A stretch of DNA of 27,354 nucleotides from Candidatus Hodarchaeota archaeon (GCA_016839665.1 JAEOTU010000040.1:1-27354); one strand, 5' to 3'. Counted from the stretch's first letter, positions 8,380 through 17,048 are shown. Notes: generated by a model not told the origin, from the sequence alone. Made by a program: numbers and translations.

Positions 8380-9156
8380 CTAGATATAATAACCTGGTTC
8401 GGCGTCTTTTCCTTCGTCTTCCTCTTTTTCTAGGACTTCTCGTGCCAGGCTTGTAATTCGGTCATTTTTCTGGATGGCCTCTTCTATCGTGAGATCTAGA
8501 TCTTTTAGTTCCAACTTTAGGGAGTAAAGATCGGAGATTTTCTTCAGGAGTGCCTTACTTGCTTGAGGGTCTGTTCCAGCCAGGGTTAATTTTCCAAGTA
8601 ATCCGAAGCTTTTCATTTTTCGTTCTGCAGCCAGTGCTGACAGTACTCCGACTGCTCCTGTTACTTCTCCTCCTTTTAGTAGTACTACGTCGTGTTTTTC
8701 CAGCCATTTGAGTGTTTCTTTATCGTATCCAAATCCTGCGACTTCTGGTCCTTCTTCGTGGACTCGTAACCCACCCAGGCAGATCATTGTGTCTGCTTTA
8801 TATTCTAATACGTAATCAAGGACATTATTCAGAACTTGGATAATTCCGATATCGTGTGGTTGGGCGTCTCCTGTCAGGATTAACAGGTTTGGCTTTGTAG
8901 AGGTGATTGCATAGATTTCCATTCTAGCTAGTCGCCCCATACTTGTTTCACTGTCCACTTGTACTACTGGCGGGAAAAATGAGCTATAAATTCGGGCTAT
9001 TTCCGTTGCTTTATAGTGTTTTATCAAAAAACTTGCAGCTATTTTTCCTATGAGCCCCATTCCTGGTAATCCTTGGATAACCACTGCTGGGGTGGTGATG
9101 TTCACATCTGCTTGCCTTTGTAGTAGGGTAAACGCATTACCATTTGGTTCGCTCAC
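8380..9156 (-). CDS. PAC2-family proteasome assembly chaperone with HbYX-like C-terminus
   Basis: 258 residues, GTG start preceded by GAGGA at suitable distance. The N-terminal core VIQGLPGMGLIGKIAASFLI is the PAC2 signature (P-G-x-G-x-x-G/A), and ICLGGLRVHEEGPEV and LLGKLTLAGTDPQA follow the family pattern. The fold is purine-nucleoside-phosphorylase-like without enzyme activity. Archaeal homologues PbaA and PbaB and eukaryotic PAC1/PAC2 assist or modulate the 20S proteasome, and PbaB-type proteins dock on the alpha ring through a C-terminal hydrophobic-Tyr-any residue tail. This protein ends in Y-Y-I (256-258) after a charged, flexible stretch (EKEEDEGKDAEPG), which fits such a tail. The gene stands alone, with 231 bases between it and the upstream decarboxylase. 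The family call is firm; docking to the proteasome is inferred. Confidence 0.9.
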   Translation of the reverse strand: MSEPNGNAFTLLQRQADVNITTPAVVIQGLPGMGLIGKIAASFLIKHYKATEIARIYSSFFPPVVQVDSETSMGRLARMEIYAITSTKPNLLILTGDAQPHDIGIIQVLNNVLDYVLEYKADTMICLGGLRVHEEGPEVAGFGYDKETLKWLEKHDVVLLKGGEVTGAVGVLSALAAERKMKSFGLLGKLTLAGTDPQASKALLKKISDLYSLKLELKDLDLTIEEAIQKNDRITSLAREVLEKEEDEGKDAEPGYYI

Positions 9157-9341
9157 TAATAGGTCCTCGATTAACCGAAGTTTCTTTTCATTTTATTGAC
9201 TAGCTTTTTTCAAATCGTAGTCTGTTTATCTTCCATTCATATTAATCCCATTTCTTTTGACTTTTGCTAATCAGTTGGCTACCAAGGTATTAGTTAGCTC
9301 TTTAACTCTCTGATTGTGGGTTTATTTTCATGTAGTATGTG

Positions 9342-9350
9342 AAAAAAAAA
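9342..9350 (-). terminator. Poly-T terminator after the PLP decarboxylase gene
   Basis: Nine consecutive T residues on the minus strand, about 40 bases past the decarboxylase stop codon. T-runs on the coding strand are the intrinsic termination signal of archaeal RNA polymerase. Confidence 0.55.
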
Positions 9351-9387
9351 GGGTTATTCAATTCTGCTATCTAAATTCCTCTAAATT

Positions 9388-10833
9388 TCAAATTTTAATT
9401 TCTTTAGCTATTTCTTTCACAGCAGTAATAAGAATGTCAAAATCTTCCAATTTACTTCTGTGATTTGTAATTGCTACTCTAATCGCGAATTCTCCTCGTA
9501 ATATTGTGTAGGAGGGAACCGCTATACCACGTTCATGTAGTTGATGAACAATTTCTTCATTATATCTAGTCAGCTTTTCTTGATCCAATCCTTCTTTCTT
9601 GTATCTAAAACATACGATATTCATGGATGTGGGTGCAAGAAGTTCCAAATCTTCTTCTTGTTCTATTAATTTTGTCAGATATTCTGCTTGTTGAATATTT
9701 TGTTCTACTAATCGTCCATATTTCTTTATTCCATGCTCTTTTAGGCTCATCCAAATTTTTAATGTTTTGAATTCATCAGACATTTCAAAACCATAATCAG
9801 TGAACCATATCTTCCCCCCTGTTACCCCTCGTATTCCTTGTGCACAATATGCTGGACTGAGAGCGAATGTGCGATAGTGATCTTTTGCACTTTTAACGAG
9901 AACGCAACCAGCTGAATAGTTCACGTACATCCATTTATGAAAATCAAACGCAACTGAATCTGCGCGTGAAATTCCATCTGCTAGGTGATGTGACCTTGGA
10001 GCGATTTTAGTCAATGCACCAAACGCGCCATCGATATGGAACCACATATCTTGCTGTTCTGCAATATTTGCTAAAGCATTAAGATCATCTACAGCTCCAG
10101 TATTGACTGTCCCAAGATTTCCAATAATACAAATAGGTTTGAGATTATTCTCCCTGTCATTTAATATTGCTTCTTTTAATTCGTCAAGATTTATTTGAAA
10201 CTCATTTGTCACAGAGATTCTTCTGAGACACTTGTTACCAATTCCTAGGAGTTCTATTGCTTTCTGTAGAGAACTGTGCATTTCTTCAGACCCATAGAAA
10301 GTTAAATTAGAACGAACTGTTTGTAGTCCTTCTTCTCGTACATCAAATCCTGCTTTCACATTTCGTGCCACAGTAAGTCCGATTGTGTTCGCCATGGAAG
10401 CCCCTCTGGTTATCAATCCTGACGCATGGGGATCGTAACCTAGCATTTCTTTTACCCATTCGATGACCTGGTTTTCAACATAACTAGCCCCATGCTCAAA
10501 CCCTCCAGAAATTGCGTTTATTGCTGAAGCAATTAAATCTCCATAGGCACCAAAAAGAGTCCCCGTTCCAAAGACCCACCCCCAAAAGGAGGGATGTGTA
10601 TTCCCTAATCTGTAATCGATTACATTTTCTTTTGTTTCCGCATATATTGAATGAATATCCTGTCCCTCTTGAGGTAGTAATCCTTGAAACTTCTCTTTTA
10701 CTTCCTCTGGGATTGGTCGCCATACTGGTTGTTCTCGAATACTCTTTAGATGATCAACAATATCGTCGATAATTCGATGCCCTAATTCTCTCGTCTCTTC
10801 CCAATCTTCAGGATCTAACGTCTCTTCTATCAT
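9388..10833 (-). CDS. Group II pyridoxal-phosphate-dependent decarboxylase
   Basis: 481 residues, the normal length for aromatic-L-amino-acid, tyrosine or glutamate decarboxylases. The PLP Schiff-base lysine is K300 in FDFHKWMYVNYSAG. D268 in HIDGAFGAL pairs with the pyridine nitrogen, H186 in SEEMHSS would stack on the ring, and GFEHGASYVENQVIEW plus SGLITRGASMANT are the conserved N-terminal parts. The enzyme is cytoplasmic and removes the alpha-carboxyl of an amino acid to give an amine. The FDFHKW motif and the -HPSFWGWV- substrate loop resemble the aromatic L-amino acid decarboxylase branch, but the substrate cannot be fixed. In archaea, related enzymes act on Tyr, Asp or Glu. The start has a strong ribosome-binding site (AAGGAG) six bases before ATG. 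It is divergent from the membrane protein gene at 10923. Confidence 0.88.
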   Translation of the reverse strand: MIEETLDPEDWEETRELGHRIIDDIVDHLKSIREQPVWRPIPEEVKEKFQGLLPQEGQDIHSIYAETKENVIDYRLGNTHPSFWGWVFGTGTLFGAYGDLIASAINAISGGFEHGASYVENQVIEWVKEMLGYDPHASGLITRGASMANTIGLTVARNVKAGFDVREEGLQTVRSNLTFYGSEEMHSSLQKAIELLGIGNKCLRRISVTNEFQINLDELKEAILNDRENNLKPICIIGNLGTVNTGAVDDLNALANIAEQQDMWFHIDGAFGALTKIAPRSHHLADGISRADSVAFDFHKWMYVNYSAGCVLVKSAKDHYRTFALSPAYCAQGIRGVTGGKIWFTDYGFEMSDEFKTLKIWMSLKEHGIKKYGRLVEQNIQQAEYLTKLIEQEEDLELLAPTSMNIVCFRYKKEGLDQEKLTRYNEEIVHQLHERGIAVPSYTILRGEFAIRVAITNHRSKLEDFDILITAVKEIAKEIKI

Positions 10834-10885
10834 TGAAATCTCCTTTATTCAATTATCGATTATTTTAATACATTGATTCTTTCAT

Positions 10886-10895
10886 TATTATAATA
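10886..10895 (+). promoter_or_regulatory. TATA element of the divergent membrane protein gene
   Basis: ATTATAATAA lies in the 75-90-base divergent gap between the decarboxylase and the membrane protein gene. Transcription starting about 25 bases downstream would begin near 10916, which fits the ATG at 10923 with almost no leader and excludes the upstream ATG at 10908. Confidence 0.4.
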
Positions 10896-10922
10896 AACCA
10901 TCAGGCAATGCAAGGTTTGGAT

Positions 10923-11675
10923 ATGATATCACCAAATAAGGTAAAAGAGGAGGATGATTTGAGGATCATATTTTATTTAACAGGTTTTCATATGCTCCAG
11001 ATAGGCATAAATGTTCCGCTTTACTTTTTCTCCCTTCTTCCTCATTCTGCTCATTTCACTAGTATGTCAAATATCTTGATTTGGACTGTTTCTTTTTCTG
11101 GCGACTTTATATTGCCGATTCTTGTTACTGTTTTTTTCCAGCTCTTAGCTAATTTTTTTCTTGTCAAATTTTGGAATTTGAAGAAAATTGCAGGTCCCTC
11201 TCGCAGGCAGTGGTTTCTCAGTTACACTATATTCATTTTAATCATCGTTTTAGTTTCAATTCTATTTTCCTTGATTTCGCCTAATTTTCGTGAATTGTTT
11301 CTTTGGCCTTGGATTGGGTTATTTTTGTCAAGTTTGGGATTGTGTGGTTTTCTCTTTGGCTTTTCCTTAACTTTCCTGACAGTTTTTGCTCTTATTTTCT
11401 TTCCTGCTGGAGATTATCTTCTTTATTACATTATTTTTGTCATCTTTGTAACTTTCGCTCTTTCTTCTCCTGTTCTCTTTCTTTATCCAGGTTGTGCATG
11501 CTACTACTTTTTTCGTTTATTAGAAAAGAATAGAATCAAGTATTTTTTCCTATTGGCTGCAATTCTTTTTTGGATAATCTTTCAAATTCTTTTTCTTTTT
11601 TTCCTTCTCGATTCGCATTGCGAAACGTTCTGGTTAATCAAACTGTTGGAAAAAGGCACTATCCGACTTATCTAA
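10923..11675 (+). CDS. Unknown multi-pass membrane protein
   Basis: About 250 residues, strongly hydrophobic, with roughly six transmembrane helices: for example IIFYLTGFHMLQIGINVPLY, LIWTVSFSGDFILPILVTVF, FILIIVLVSILFSLI, LFLSSLGLCGFLFGFSLTFL, YIIFVIFVTFALSSPVLFL and YFFLLAAILFWIIFQILFLF. Short basic or charged loops (KKIAGPSRRQW, LLEKNRIK) separate them. A Cys pair (GCACYYF) lies near the fifth helix. I recognise no family and give no function. The in-frame ATG at 10908 would add five residues, but the TATA spacing favours 10923. The gene is divergent from the decarboxylase, so a role in moving its amine product or substrate is possible, but the sequence does not show this. The T-rich coding strand matches the hydrophobic composition and is not itself evidence of transfer. 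Confidence 0.65.
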   Translation: MISPNKVKEEDDLRIIFYLTGFHMLQIGINVPLYFFSLLPHSAHFTSMSNILIWTVSFSGDFILPILVTVFFQLLANFFLVKFWNLKKIAGPSRRQWFLSYTIFILIIVLVSILFSLISPNFRELFLWPWIGLFLSSLGLCGFLFGFSLTFLTVFALIFFPAGDYLLYYIIFVIFVTFALSSPVLFLYPGCACYYFFRLLEKNRIKYFFLLAAILFWIIFQILFLFFLLDSHCETFWLIKLLEKGTIRLI

Positions 11676-11688
11676 TTATATTTAGATA
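11669..11688. terminator. Hairpin between convergent genes, overlapping a stop codon
   Basis: TATCTAA and TTAGATA form a perfect 7-bp stem with a 6-base loop; the first arm contains the TAA stop of the membrane protein gene. It sits between two convergent genes and may help separate their transcripts. It has no T-run, so the terminator call is tentative. Confidence 0.35.
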
Positions 11689-11701
11689 GAATATGGAAAA
11701 A

Positions 11702-11968
11702 TTAGTGAGCCCAGGGACACGGTTGGCCACTTTCGCTATGACAGGGTGGTTTATTGGAGTAGTAAACCTTACACCAATATTCTTCCTCATCATTAGCATT
11801 TTTCTGTCTGGTAAATTGAACACAATCTAAGATATATCGCTTATCTTCAATTTCTTCTAAACTTCCTGGTTTTCCAGGTTGTAGATAGGGACATCGAGCG
11901 GGACAGGGTTCATTCCAGATTTTTAGCTTCAAACAATAATAGTCCTTGTCATTTTGAGAATGAACCAA
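11702..11968 (-). CDS. Small cysteine-rich protein, unknown
   Basis: An 88-residue version can start at TTG 11968. Seven cysteines occur at positions 12, 22, 26, 49, 66, 76 and 84 of that version, with the cores CPARCPYL, CVQF, YWCKVYYSNKPPC and CPWAH, suggesting a structural zinc or iron site. I know no matching family. The start is unclear. The frame stays open upstream to the pyrophosphatase stop, in the same phase, and the best ribosome-binding site (GAGGAGAGG near 11997-12005 on the minus strand) is followed at proper distance only by Ile and Tyr codons, not ATG, GTG or TTG. The protein may thus be longer than 88 residues with a rare start. It lies 75 bases downstream of the pyrophosphatase gene and is probably co-transcribed with it. 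Confidence 0.6.
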   Translation of the reverse strand: MVHSQNDKDYYCLKLKIWNEPCPARCPYLQPGKPGSLEEIEDKRYILDCVQFTRQKNANDEEEYWCKVYYSNKPPCHSESGQPCPWAH

Positions 11969-12043
11969 AAATAGGCAATTTTGATAGATTGTGATCCTCT
12001 CCTCGATATAATGTGCTTGATTCTGATATGTTTTTATTAGCTT

Positions 12044-12568
12044 TTACTGATTTTTGAAAAGTTCTATCGCTTCAATTATTATTTCAATTGCGGTTTCTCG
12101 ATCTGCCCATCCAACTATGTGTGTTGTTTTCCCTCGTTCCAAGTGCTTGTAAGTATCAAAAAATTCTTCAATTTCGCGCAATGTATGTTTGGGTATTGAT
12201 TCCGATGATTGTATTTCGTCCATCCTTGGATCGTCTACTGATACTGCTACAATCTTGTCATCTTCCCCCTTCTCATCTTCCATTCTTAATACAGCAACTG
12301 GTCTTGCTAACACAATACACCCTGGTATTAGTTCAATTCCCGCACTAAGGAGAAGTAGAACGTCTAATGGATCTCCATCTTTACAAAGTGTTCTTGGGAT
12401 GTAACCATAGGCACTGGGATAGACAACTGACGAATGAAGGATTCTATCAACAAAAATTGTGTTGTATTCTTTATTAAATTCGTATTTAACCTTAGAACCT
12501 AATGGGATTTCAATTCTTACATAAATTTGCTCAGGTGGATTTGGTCCTGGAGGAATTTCTCTTTTCAT
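12044..12568 (-). CDS. ppa: Inorganic pyrophosphatase, family I
   Basis: 174 residues, the standard length of archaeal and bacterial soluble pyrophosphatases. The enzyme hydrolyses PPi to two phosphates in the cytoplasm, pulling nucleic-acid synthesis and aminoacylation forward. The family signature D-x-D-P-x-D is present as DGDPLDVL (D64, D66, D69). Also visible are the phosphate-binding KYEF (K28, E30), VVYPSAYGYIPRT with the conserved Tyr, VDDPRMDEI with metal-binding aspartates and HLERGKTTHIVGW with the conserved Lys near the C-terminus. All key residues are present, so it should be active with Mg2+. It lies 18 bases downstream of the penicillin acylase-like gene on the same strand, suggesting a shared transcript. 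Confidence 0.95.
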   Translation of the reverse strand: MKREIPPGPNPPEQIYVRIEIPLGSKVKYEFNKEYNTIFVDRILHSSVVYPSAYGYIPRTLCKDGDPLDVLLLLSAGIELIPGCIVLARPVAVLRMEDEKGEDDKIVAVSVDDPRMDEIQSSESIPKHTLREIEEFFDTYKHLERGKTTHIVGWADRETAIEIIIEAIELFKNQ

Positions 12569-12586
12569 GGTCTTTCTTCCGATTTT

Positions 12587-14959
12587 CTATTGAAACATTC
12601 CTCTGGTCTTAGGTTTTAAAATTAACTTCCCTTCTGTGTTGGCTTCAATTTCTTCTTTCTTCCACAGTAATGGGTGGTAATCTCCTTTTAACCAAGGTTC
12701 GATCAAATCATCATAATGTTTACTCGCTAGATGACCTGATTGACCTGGTCCAAATATCATTAGTGATTTTGATAAATCATTCATGTCAATGATTTGCCTA
12801 TGTGATGGTGCCCAAGCATTGACCTCATACGGGTTTTCCGCATGAAAAGCTGTTTGACACAGAGTATCTGTATCTCCACCTATTGGTACATTTCCTCTGT
12901 TGAAAACCTTATCTAGAGGCTTTCTTAACCCCATGGCATGGTTATAGCTTGCTCTATGGATTTTTCCCCATTGCCATGACGAAGAGTCTTTCCCTAGATT
13001 CTTGGATAGCCATTGATACGCTCGTTTGAGATTTCGTGTCACTAGCTCCTCCATCCCTTCTACCTGTTGGATCCACCAGGAATCTGGATTATCCATCAAT
13101 CTGAGTAATATTACTGTGTCGTGTCCATAAAACTCATTCGCATGATACAATACTGGATTAAATCCCTTTCCCATGATAGACAGGGTTAATTCCTCACCTA
13201 AACCTCTTTCCAAAATGTCTTTTACAATAAAATATCGCGTTACTTCATAGACAGTTCCGCCTATCGAATCTGGAGTTAAATTTCCATCCCAAGCTTTGAG
13301 GGGAGTCAAGACGAGCTCAATGTCTGGATCATTGAAGGTAATGTCTTTTATTCGGTTGATAAACTCTTTTCCTGGAATACATACAAAATCTTGATGTAAA
13401 GCCTTAAAGTCCTCCACAGAAAGTTTCTCTTTGTTTCTGATTATTTCTTCGAATCTTTGTGCACGATACCCATTCATCCAAACGTTTCCCAAGAAATATG
13501 GATAATCATCAGGTATTATTTTGTGGTTGCACGTAACAACATACCCTTCTTTGGGATTGAACGCATGAGGCATCTCTTCAAATGGAACTTCTCCTTTCCA
13601 TTCATATTCTCCCGTCCAACCTGGTACTGGAATATTCCCACGATGTCCTTTTTCCCTAATTGGTACTTTTCCTGTGACCCAATAGCCAATATTATTCTGA
13701 GTATCGGCGTACACCATATTTAACTGTGTCGCATCGATATATCGCATTGCCTTAACAAAATCGTCCCAATTTTCGGCTTTATTCAGCAAGAAATAGCCAT
13801 ATAAGGCCATACTGGGTCGTAAAGCCATTGAATTAATAGTAACTTTGTGGGATAAACTGTTAATGACGTTACTAATAACTATTCCATGTCGAGTTATTAG
13901 AACTCTCTCGATATGAGGATCCTTACGACCTTTTACTTTAATTTCCTCATCTATCACTTCTGCATTAATCCAATCCCCCTTATATTCGTACTGGGTGTTA
14001 TCATCGGGATTAAATTTTTCTATGTACAAATCTTCTGCATCTGTAAATGCCAGTGTTGAACCCCATGCAATATGATCATTATGACCTACCAAAACCATTG
14101 GTAATCCTACTAATGTAACACCCGACACGTTGAAATCAGCTCTGTTTAAGTGGGTCTCATACCAAATGCTTGGAAGCATAAGCGCCAAGTGCATATCATT
14201 ACATAGATAAGTGTGACCGTTAGTTGATCTAGACCGAGAGATTACCCAAGCATTGCTCCCTTGGCCTTTGTTGAGGAACGGTCCTTTTACTCCTTTTAGT
14301 GTACCATTTTCATTTAGCACATTAAATTCAATACCGTGGGTTAAAGTTATGGGATTTTCTTCTGGATAGACTATATCCAATTCCGCAGCACGTTCTTGTC
14401 CCACTTTCTCGATTATTTTTGCTCTAATGATTTCCCCATACCACGCATGAGAGAGTTGCCATAGCATCACTCGAGAAAAAGCTAAACTATCTTCTGGAGT
14501 CCATTTTTCAGGCTTATGCCTAATGAGTGAAAATTCAACGGGTAATTTAGAAGAAGGATGTTTTAAAAATGCGTTAACACCATCTGCGAATGCCTGTAAT
14601 ATTGCTTTTACTTCGTCTGATGCATTCATCCAATCCGTATGTCCTAGGCGTGCAAAACCGAACGTTCTCGCTGCTCTATCAGTATCTAGCGCAATATCTC
14701 CAAATATTTCACTAAGTGTTCCTTTTGCTGTTCTGCGATTTACCTCCAGTTGCCACAACCGGTCTTGAGCTTGCACAAACCCTTGAGCAAAGAAAAGATC
14801 GTTAAAGTTTTCTGCATATATATGTGGTACCCCCCATTCGTCCCTAATCACTTCAACTGGAGCAAGCAAACCTGGGAGGTCTAATTCTCCATCAATTATT
14901 GGTAAGCGTCTTTTACTCATTCTAGTCAAAACAGATCGAAGAATAGTACCTATTACCAT
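12587..14959 (-). CDS. Penicillin acylase family Ntn-hydrolase (S45)
   Basis: 790 residues, the usual size of the family precursor. These enzymes cut themselves before a Ser, which becomes the N-terminal nucleophile, and hydrolyse amide bonds of N-acyl compounds such as acyl-homoserine lactones, cyclic lipopeptides or penicillins. The cleavage site is G-S-N-A-W with S235 as the new N-terminus (NKGQGSNAWVIS). The alpha part carries DEWGVPHIYAENFNDLFFAQGFVQAQDRLWQ in two conserved blocks, and the beta part carries MHLALMLPSIWYE, GLPMVLVGHNDHIAWGST and the C-terminal GPGQSGHLASKHYDDL. The first residues MVIGTILRSVLTRMSKRR are too short and too polar for a clear signal peptide; bacterial relatives are often periplasmic. 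Met14 is an alternative start. The physiological substrate is unknown. The pyrophosphatase gene follows after 18 bases. Confidence 0.9.
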   Translation of the reverse strand: MVIGTILRSVLTRMSKRRLPIIDGELDLPGLLAPVEVIRDEWGVPHIYAENFNDLFFAQGFVQAQDRLWQLEVNRRTAKGTLSEIFGDIALDTDRAARTFGFARLGHTDWMNASDEVKAILQAFADGVNAFLKHPSSKLPVEFSLIRHKPEKWTPEDSLAFSRVMLWQLSHAWYGEIIRAKIIEKVGQERAAELDIVYPEENPITLTHGIEFNVLNENGTLKGVKGPFLNKGQGSNAWVISRSRSTNGHTYLCNDMHLALMLPSIWYETHLNRADFNVSGVTLVGLPMVLVGHNDHIAWGSTLAFTDAEDLYIEKFNPDDNTQYEYKGDWINAEVIDEEIKVKGRKDPHIERVLITRHGIVISNVINSLSHKVTINSMALRPSMALYGYFLLNKAENWDDFVKAMRYIDATQLNMVYADTQNNIGYWVTGKVPIREKGHRGNIPVPGWTGEYEWKGEVPFEEMPHAFNPKEGYVVTCNHKIIPDDYPYFLGNVWMNGYRAQRFEEIIRNKEKLSVEDFKALHQDFVCIPGKEFINRIKDITFNDPDIELVLTPLKAWDGNLTPDSIGGTVYEVTRYFIVKDILERGLGEELTLSIMGKGFNPVLYHANEFYGHDTVILLRLMDNPDSWWIQQVEGMEELVTRNLKRAYQWLSKNLGKDSSSWQWGKIHRASYNHAMGLRKPLDKVFNRGNVPIGGDTDTLCQTAFHAENPYEVNAWAPSHRQIIDMNDLSKSLMIFGPGQSGHLASKHYDDLIEPWLKGDYHPLLWKKEEIEANTEGKLILKPKTRGMFQ

Positions 14960-15078
14960 TACTCGTTCACCACAAAATGCCGTTCTTAAGAAGTTGATCT
15001 ATATGAAATGTGAGCTGTTATAATTTTTTTGAATCTTCACATTCCCTTCCCTTGATAATGTATTTTTAGGCACAGATC

Positions 15079-16059
15079 TTAATAATCTAGTGGTGGTCCG
15101 TCTCTGATTCCTTGTGGTGTTATATGAAATACTGCTTCTCTTTCTGCCAATTCTGGTGAATCAAATATTCGTGCTATTCGTGTTGTTCCACGGGATTTTC
15201 TTAGGAGGATCCTATGTGTTGGTCTATGTCCCCAAGCGAATCCTAACGCTGGTTCTAGGTTACTTGTTCCCGTAAAAATGCTATCTGGATTGCTTAGTAT
15301 CTGATTCGTTGTCATTACGGCTAGTTCGTATGATTCTGCTAACCGTTGAAGTGTTTCTGCATGAGCCATCAACATTTGTTGTCTTCGTGGTAGATTGTCC
15401 TTCCCGGGAAATTCCGCTCGGAAATGTGAGGCCATTGAATCGACAATTACTATGCGTACATCGTTCTTTTGGATTATTTTATCTGCCTTTTCTACAATTT
15501 GGATCTGATGATCCGCGTTATACGCTCTACTCACATAGATATTTTCGAGAAATGTTTTGGGATCATCTGTAAATGAATAGCTCATTTCAGCTACTCTTGC
15601 TGGTGCGAAAGTATTCTCAGTATCAATAAACAGTGCTTTTCCGTCCAGTCCCCCCATTTCCTGAGGTTGTTGGACATTTATGCAGAGTTGGAATGCTAAT
15701 TGTGTTTTTCCAGTAGCGAATGCTCCACTAAATTCCGTTATTGCCCCTACTGTTATTCCTCCCCCAAGAATTTCATCCAGTTGTTGAGAAGATGTTGTTA
15801 TTCGTGGTTTTGCTAGTCTTTTCTCAAGTAGTTCTGCTGCTGTAATAGGTTCTGCCATTCCGATCAATTTTCGTGCTTGATTTACCGCTCTTGCTGCTGA
15901 AGAACTACTAATTTCGCAGCGGCGTACCACTTCATCAGGTGGGGACGTAGCTAACGCCATAAGCGTTGGAAATTGTTCTTGTAGTCTTGTTTTCGTTTCT
16001 TTTGCGATATTTAAGGAGGAGAAGTCATCTTCTGACATTTTTATCCCGTTCAGTGGCAT
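15079..16059 (-). CDS. radA: DNA repair and recombination protein RadA
   Basis: 326 residues, typical of archaeal RadA (about 320-350). RadA forms nucleoprotein filaments on single-stranded DNA and drives homologous strand exchange. An N-terminal helix-hairpin-helix domain (about 12-68) is followed by the polymerisation linker and the RecA ATPase core. Walker A is GAFATGKT (112-119), Walker B is VRIVIVDSM, and the DNA-binding L1/L2 regions follow RAEFPGKDNLPRRQQ and MTTNQI. The C-terminal block HRILLRKSRGTTRIARIFDSP is characteristic. In many archaeal RadA proteins the P-loop reads GEFGSGKT; here three positions differ but the essential G-K-T are kept. The ORF begins at ATG 16059; ATG 16038 (MSEDDFSSL) has GGGA upstream and is an equally credible start. 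A TATA-like sequence lies near 16102-16110 on the minus strand. Confidence 0.95.
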   Translation of the reverse strand: MPLNGIKMSEDDFSSLNIAKETKTRLQEQFPTLMALATSPPDEVVRRCEISSSSAARAVNQARKLIGMAEPITAAELLEKRLAKPRITTSSQQLDEILGGGITVGAITEFSGAFATGKTQLAFQLCINVQQPQEMGGLDGKALFIDTENTFAPARVAEMSYSFTDDPKTFLENIYVSRAYNADHQIQIVEKADKIIQKNDVRIVIVDSMASHFRAEFPGKDNLPRRQQMLMAHAETLQRLAESYELAVMTTNQILSNPDSIFTGTSNLEPALGFAWGHRPTHRILLRKSRGTTRIARIFDSPELAEREAVFHITPQGIRDGPPLDY

Positions 16060-16145
16060 TCACGCTTATTTCTCATGCTGTGTTCTCAACGTCTGATACC
16101 GATATTTAATGGAACTCACTTTTATGTTTTTGTGATAATAAATTT

Positions 16146-17048
16146 TTATTGACGAATCTTTGCAATAATATAATCGACTATACTTTTTGCCACCCGGATT
16201 TTTGGATGTGCAATTTCGAAAGCTTTCCATCCTGGGCATGCGTTTACCTCTAACAAATATTGACCGTCATCTGTTGGATATAAATCAATTCCCGCAACTT
16301 CTATTTTTACTCTCTCAACAATATGTAAAACCAGTTCTTGATCTTCTTCGGATAGTTTATGAGGGACACAGGTAGCTCCTTGCGCATAATTCGTCCGCCA
16401 TTCACCTTTTGGTGCTATTCTGCGCATGGATCCGAGTATCGTGTTTCCAACTACAAGTACACGAATATCCTCAATTCGATCGGTTGTGTCTTGTGTAGAT
16501 CCCTTTAGGTACTCTTGTACCATTATAGGTGTGTCATAGCGTAAAAATAAAGCATCAATTATTTCTTTGGCTCCTCGTCTACTTGGAGCAAGAATTGTTC
16601 CCGCACCTTGTGTAGCATTAGGTAATTTAACCACTACTGGAAACTTAAATGACGTCATCAACTTATCAAACATATATGAATTGCTAATCAACATTGTTTT
16701 TGGCAGTAAAATACCTGGTATGTCACTTAAAGCCTGATAACAACGAAATTTATCTCGTACCAGAAACAAGGCTTCTGAAGAAATAGTTGTGGGAATTTTC
16801 ATTAATTCAAATTGCTGAAGGCATATTAAACCAATATCGGTTTGTGACCGACCAATTCTTGGGATGATTCCTGCTAAAGCTTTCAATGTCTGGTTACCTA
16901 ATAAAGCATCGATATCAGAAGAATCTATTATAGGAGAAACAAATCGAGTGGATAGGAACACCCCGTTGATATCTCGATGATCCATCTCATCCAAGAGTTG
17001 ACTAGTGGGAAAATACTCACGATTCTTGCTTAGAACACCCAAATTCAT
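16146..17048 (-). CDS. RimK-like ATP-grasp ligase (alpha-L-glutamate ligase family)
   Basis: 300 residues, the usual length of the RimK/LysX/MptN/CofF group. The enzymes use ATP to form an acyl-phosphate and attach an amino acid, commonly glutamate, to a carboxylate. The ATP-grasp core is clear: VRDKFRCYQAL, PVVVKLPNATQGAGTIL (K141, glycine-rich loop 146-151), IMVQEYL, DIRVLVVGN (D194, R196), AGIDLYPTDDGQYLLEVNACPGWKAFE with metal ligands D255, E267 and N269. The N-terminal half is the pre-ATP-grasp region. The ending PGWKAFE resembles coenzyme-side-chain ligases such as MptN (tetrahydromethanopterin) and CofF (F420) more than lysine-biosynthesis LysX, but the substrate is not fixed. It stands between tRNA-Gln and radA on the same strand, with no pathway partner nearby. 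Confidence 0.85.
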   Translation of the reverse strand: MNLGVLSKNREYFPTSQLLDEMDHRDINGVFLSTRFVSPIIDSSDIDALLGNQTLKALAGIIPRIGRSQTDIGLICLQQFELMKIPTTISSEALFLVRDKFRCYQALSDIPGILLPKTMLISNSYMFDKLMTSFKFPVVVKLPNATQGAGTILAPSRRGAKEIIDALFLRYDTPIMVQEYLKGSTQDTTDRIEDIRVLVVGNTILGSMRRIAPKGEWRTNYAQGATCVPHKLSEEDQELVLHIVERVKIEVAGIDLYPTDDGQYLLEVNACPGWKAFEIAHPKIRVAKSIVDYIIAKIRQ

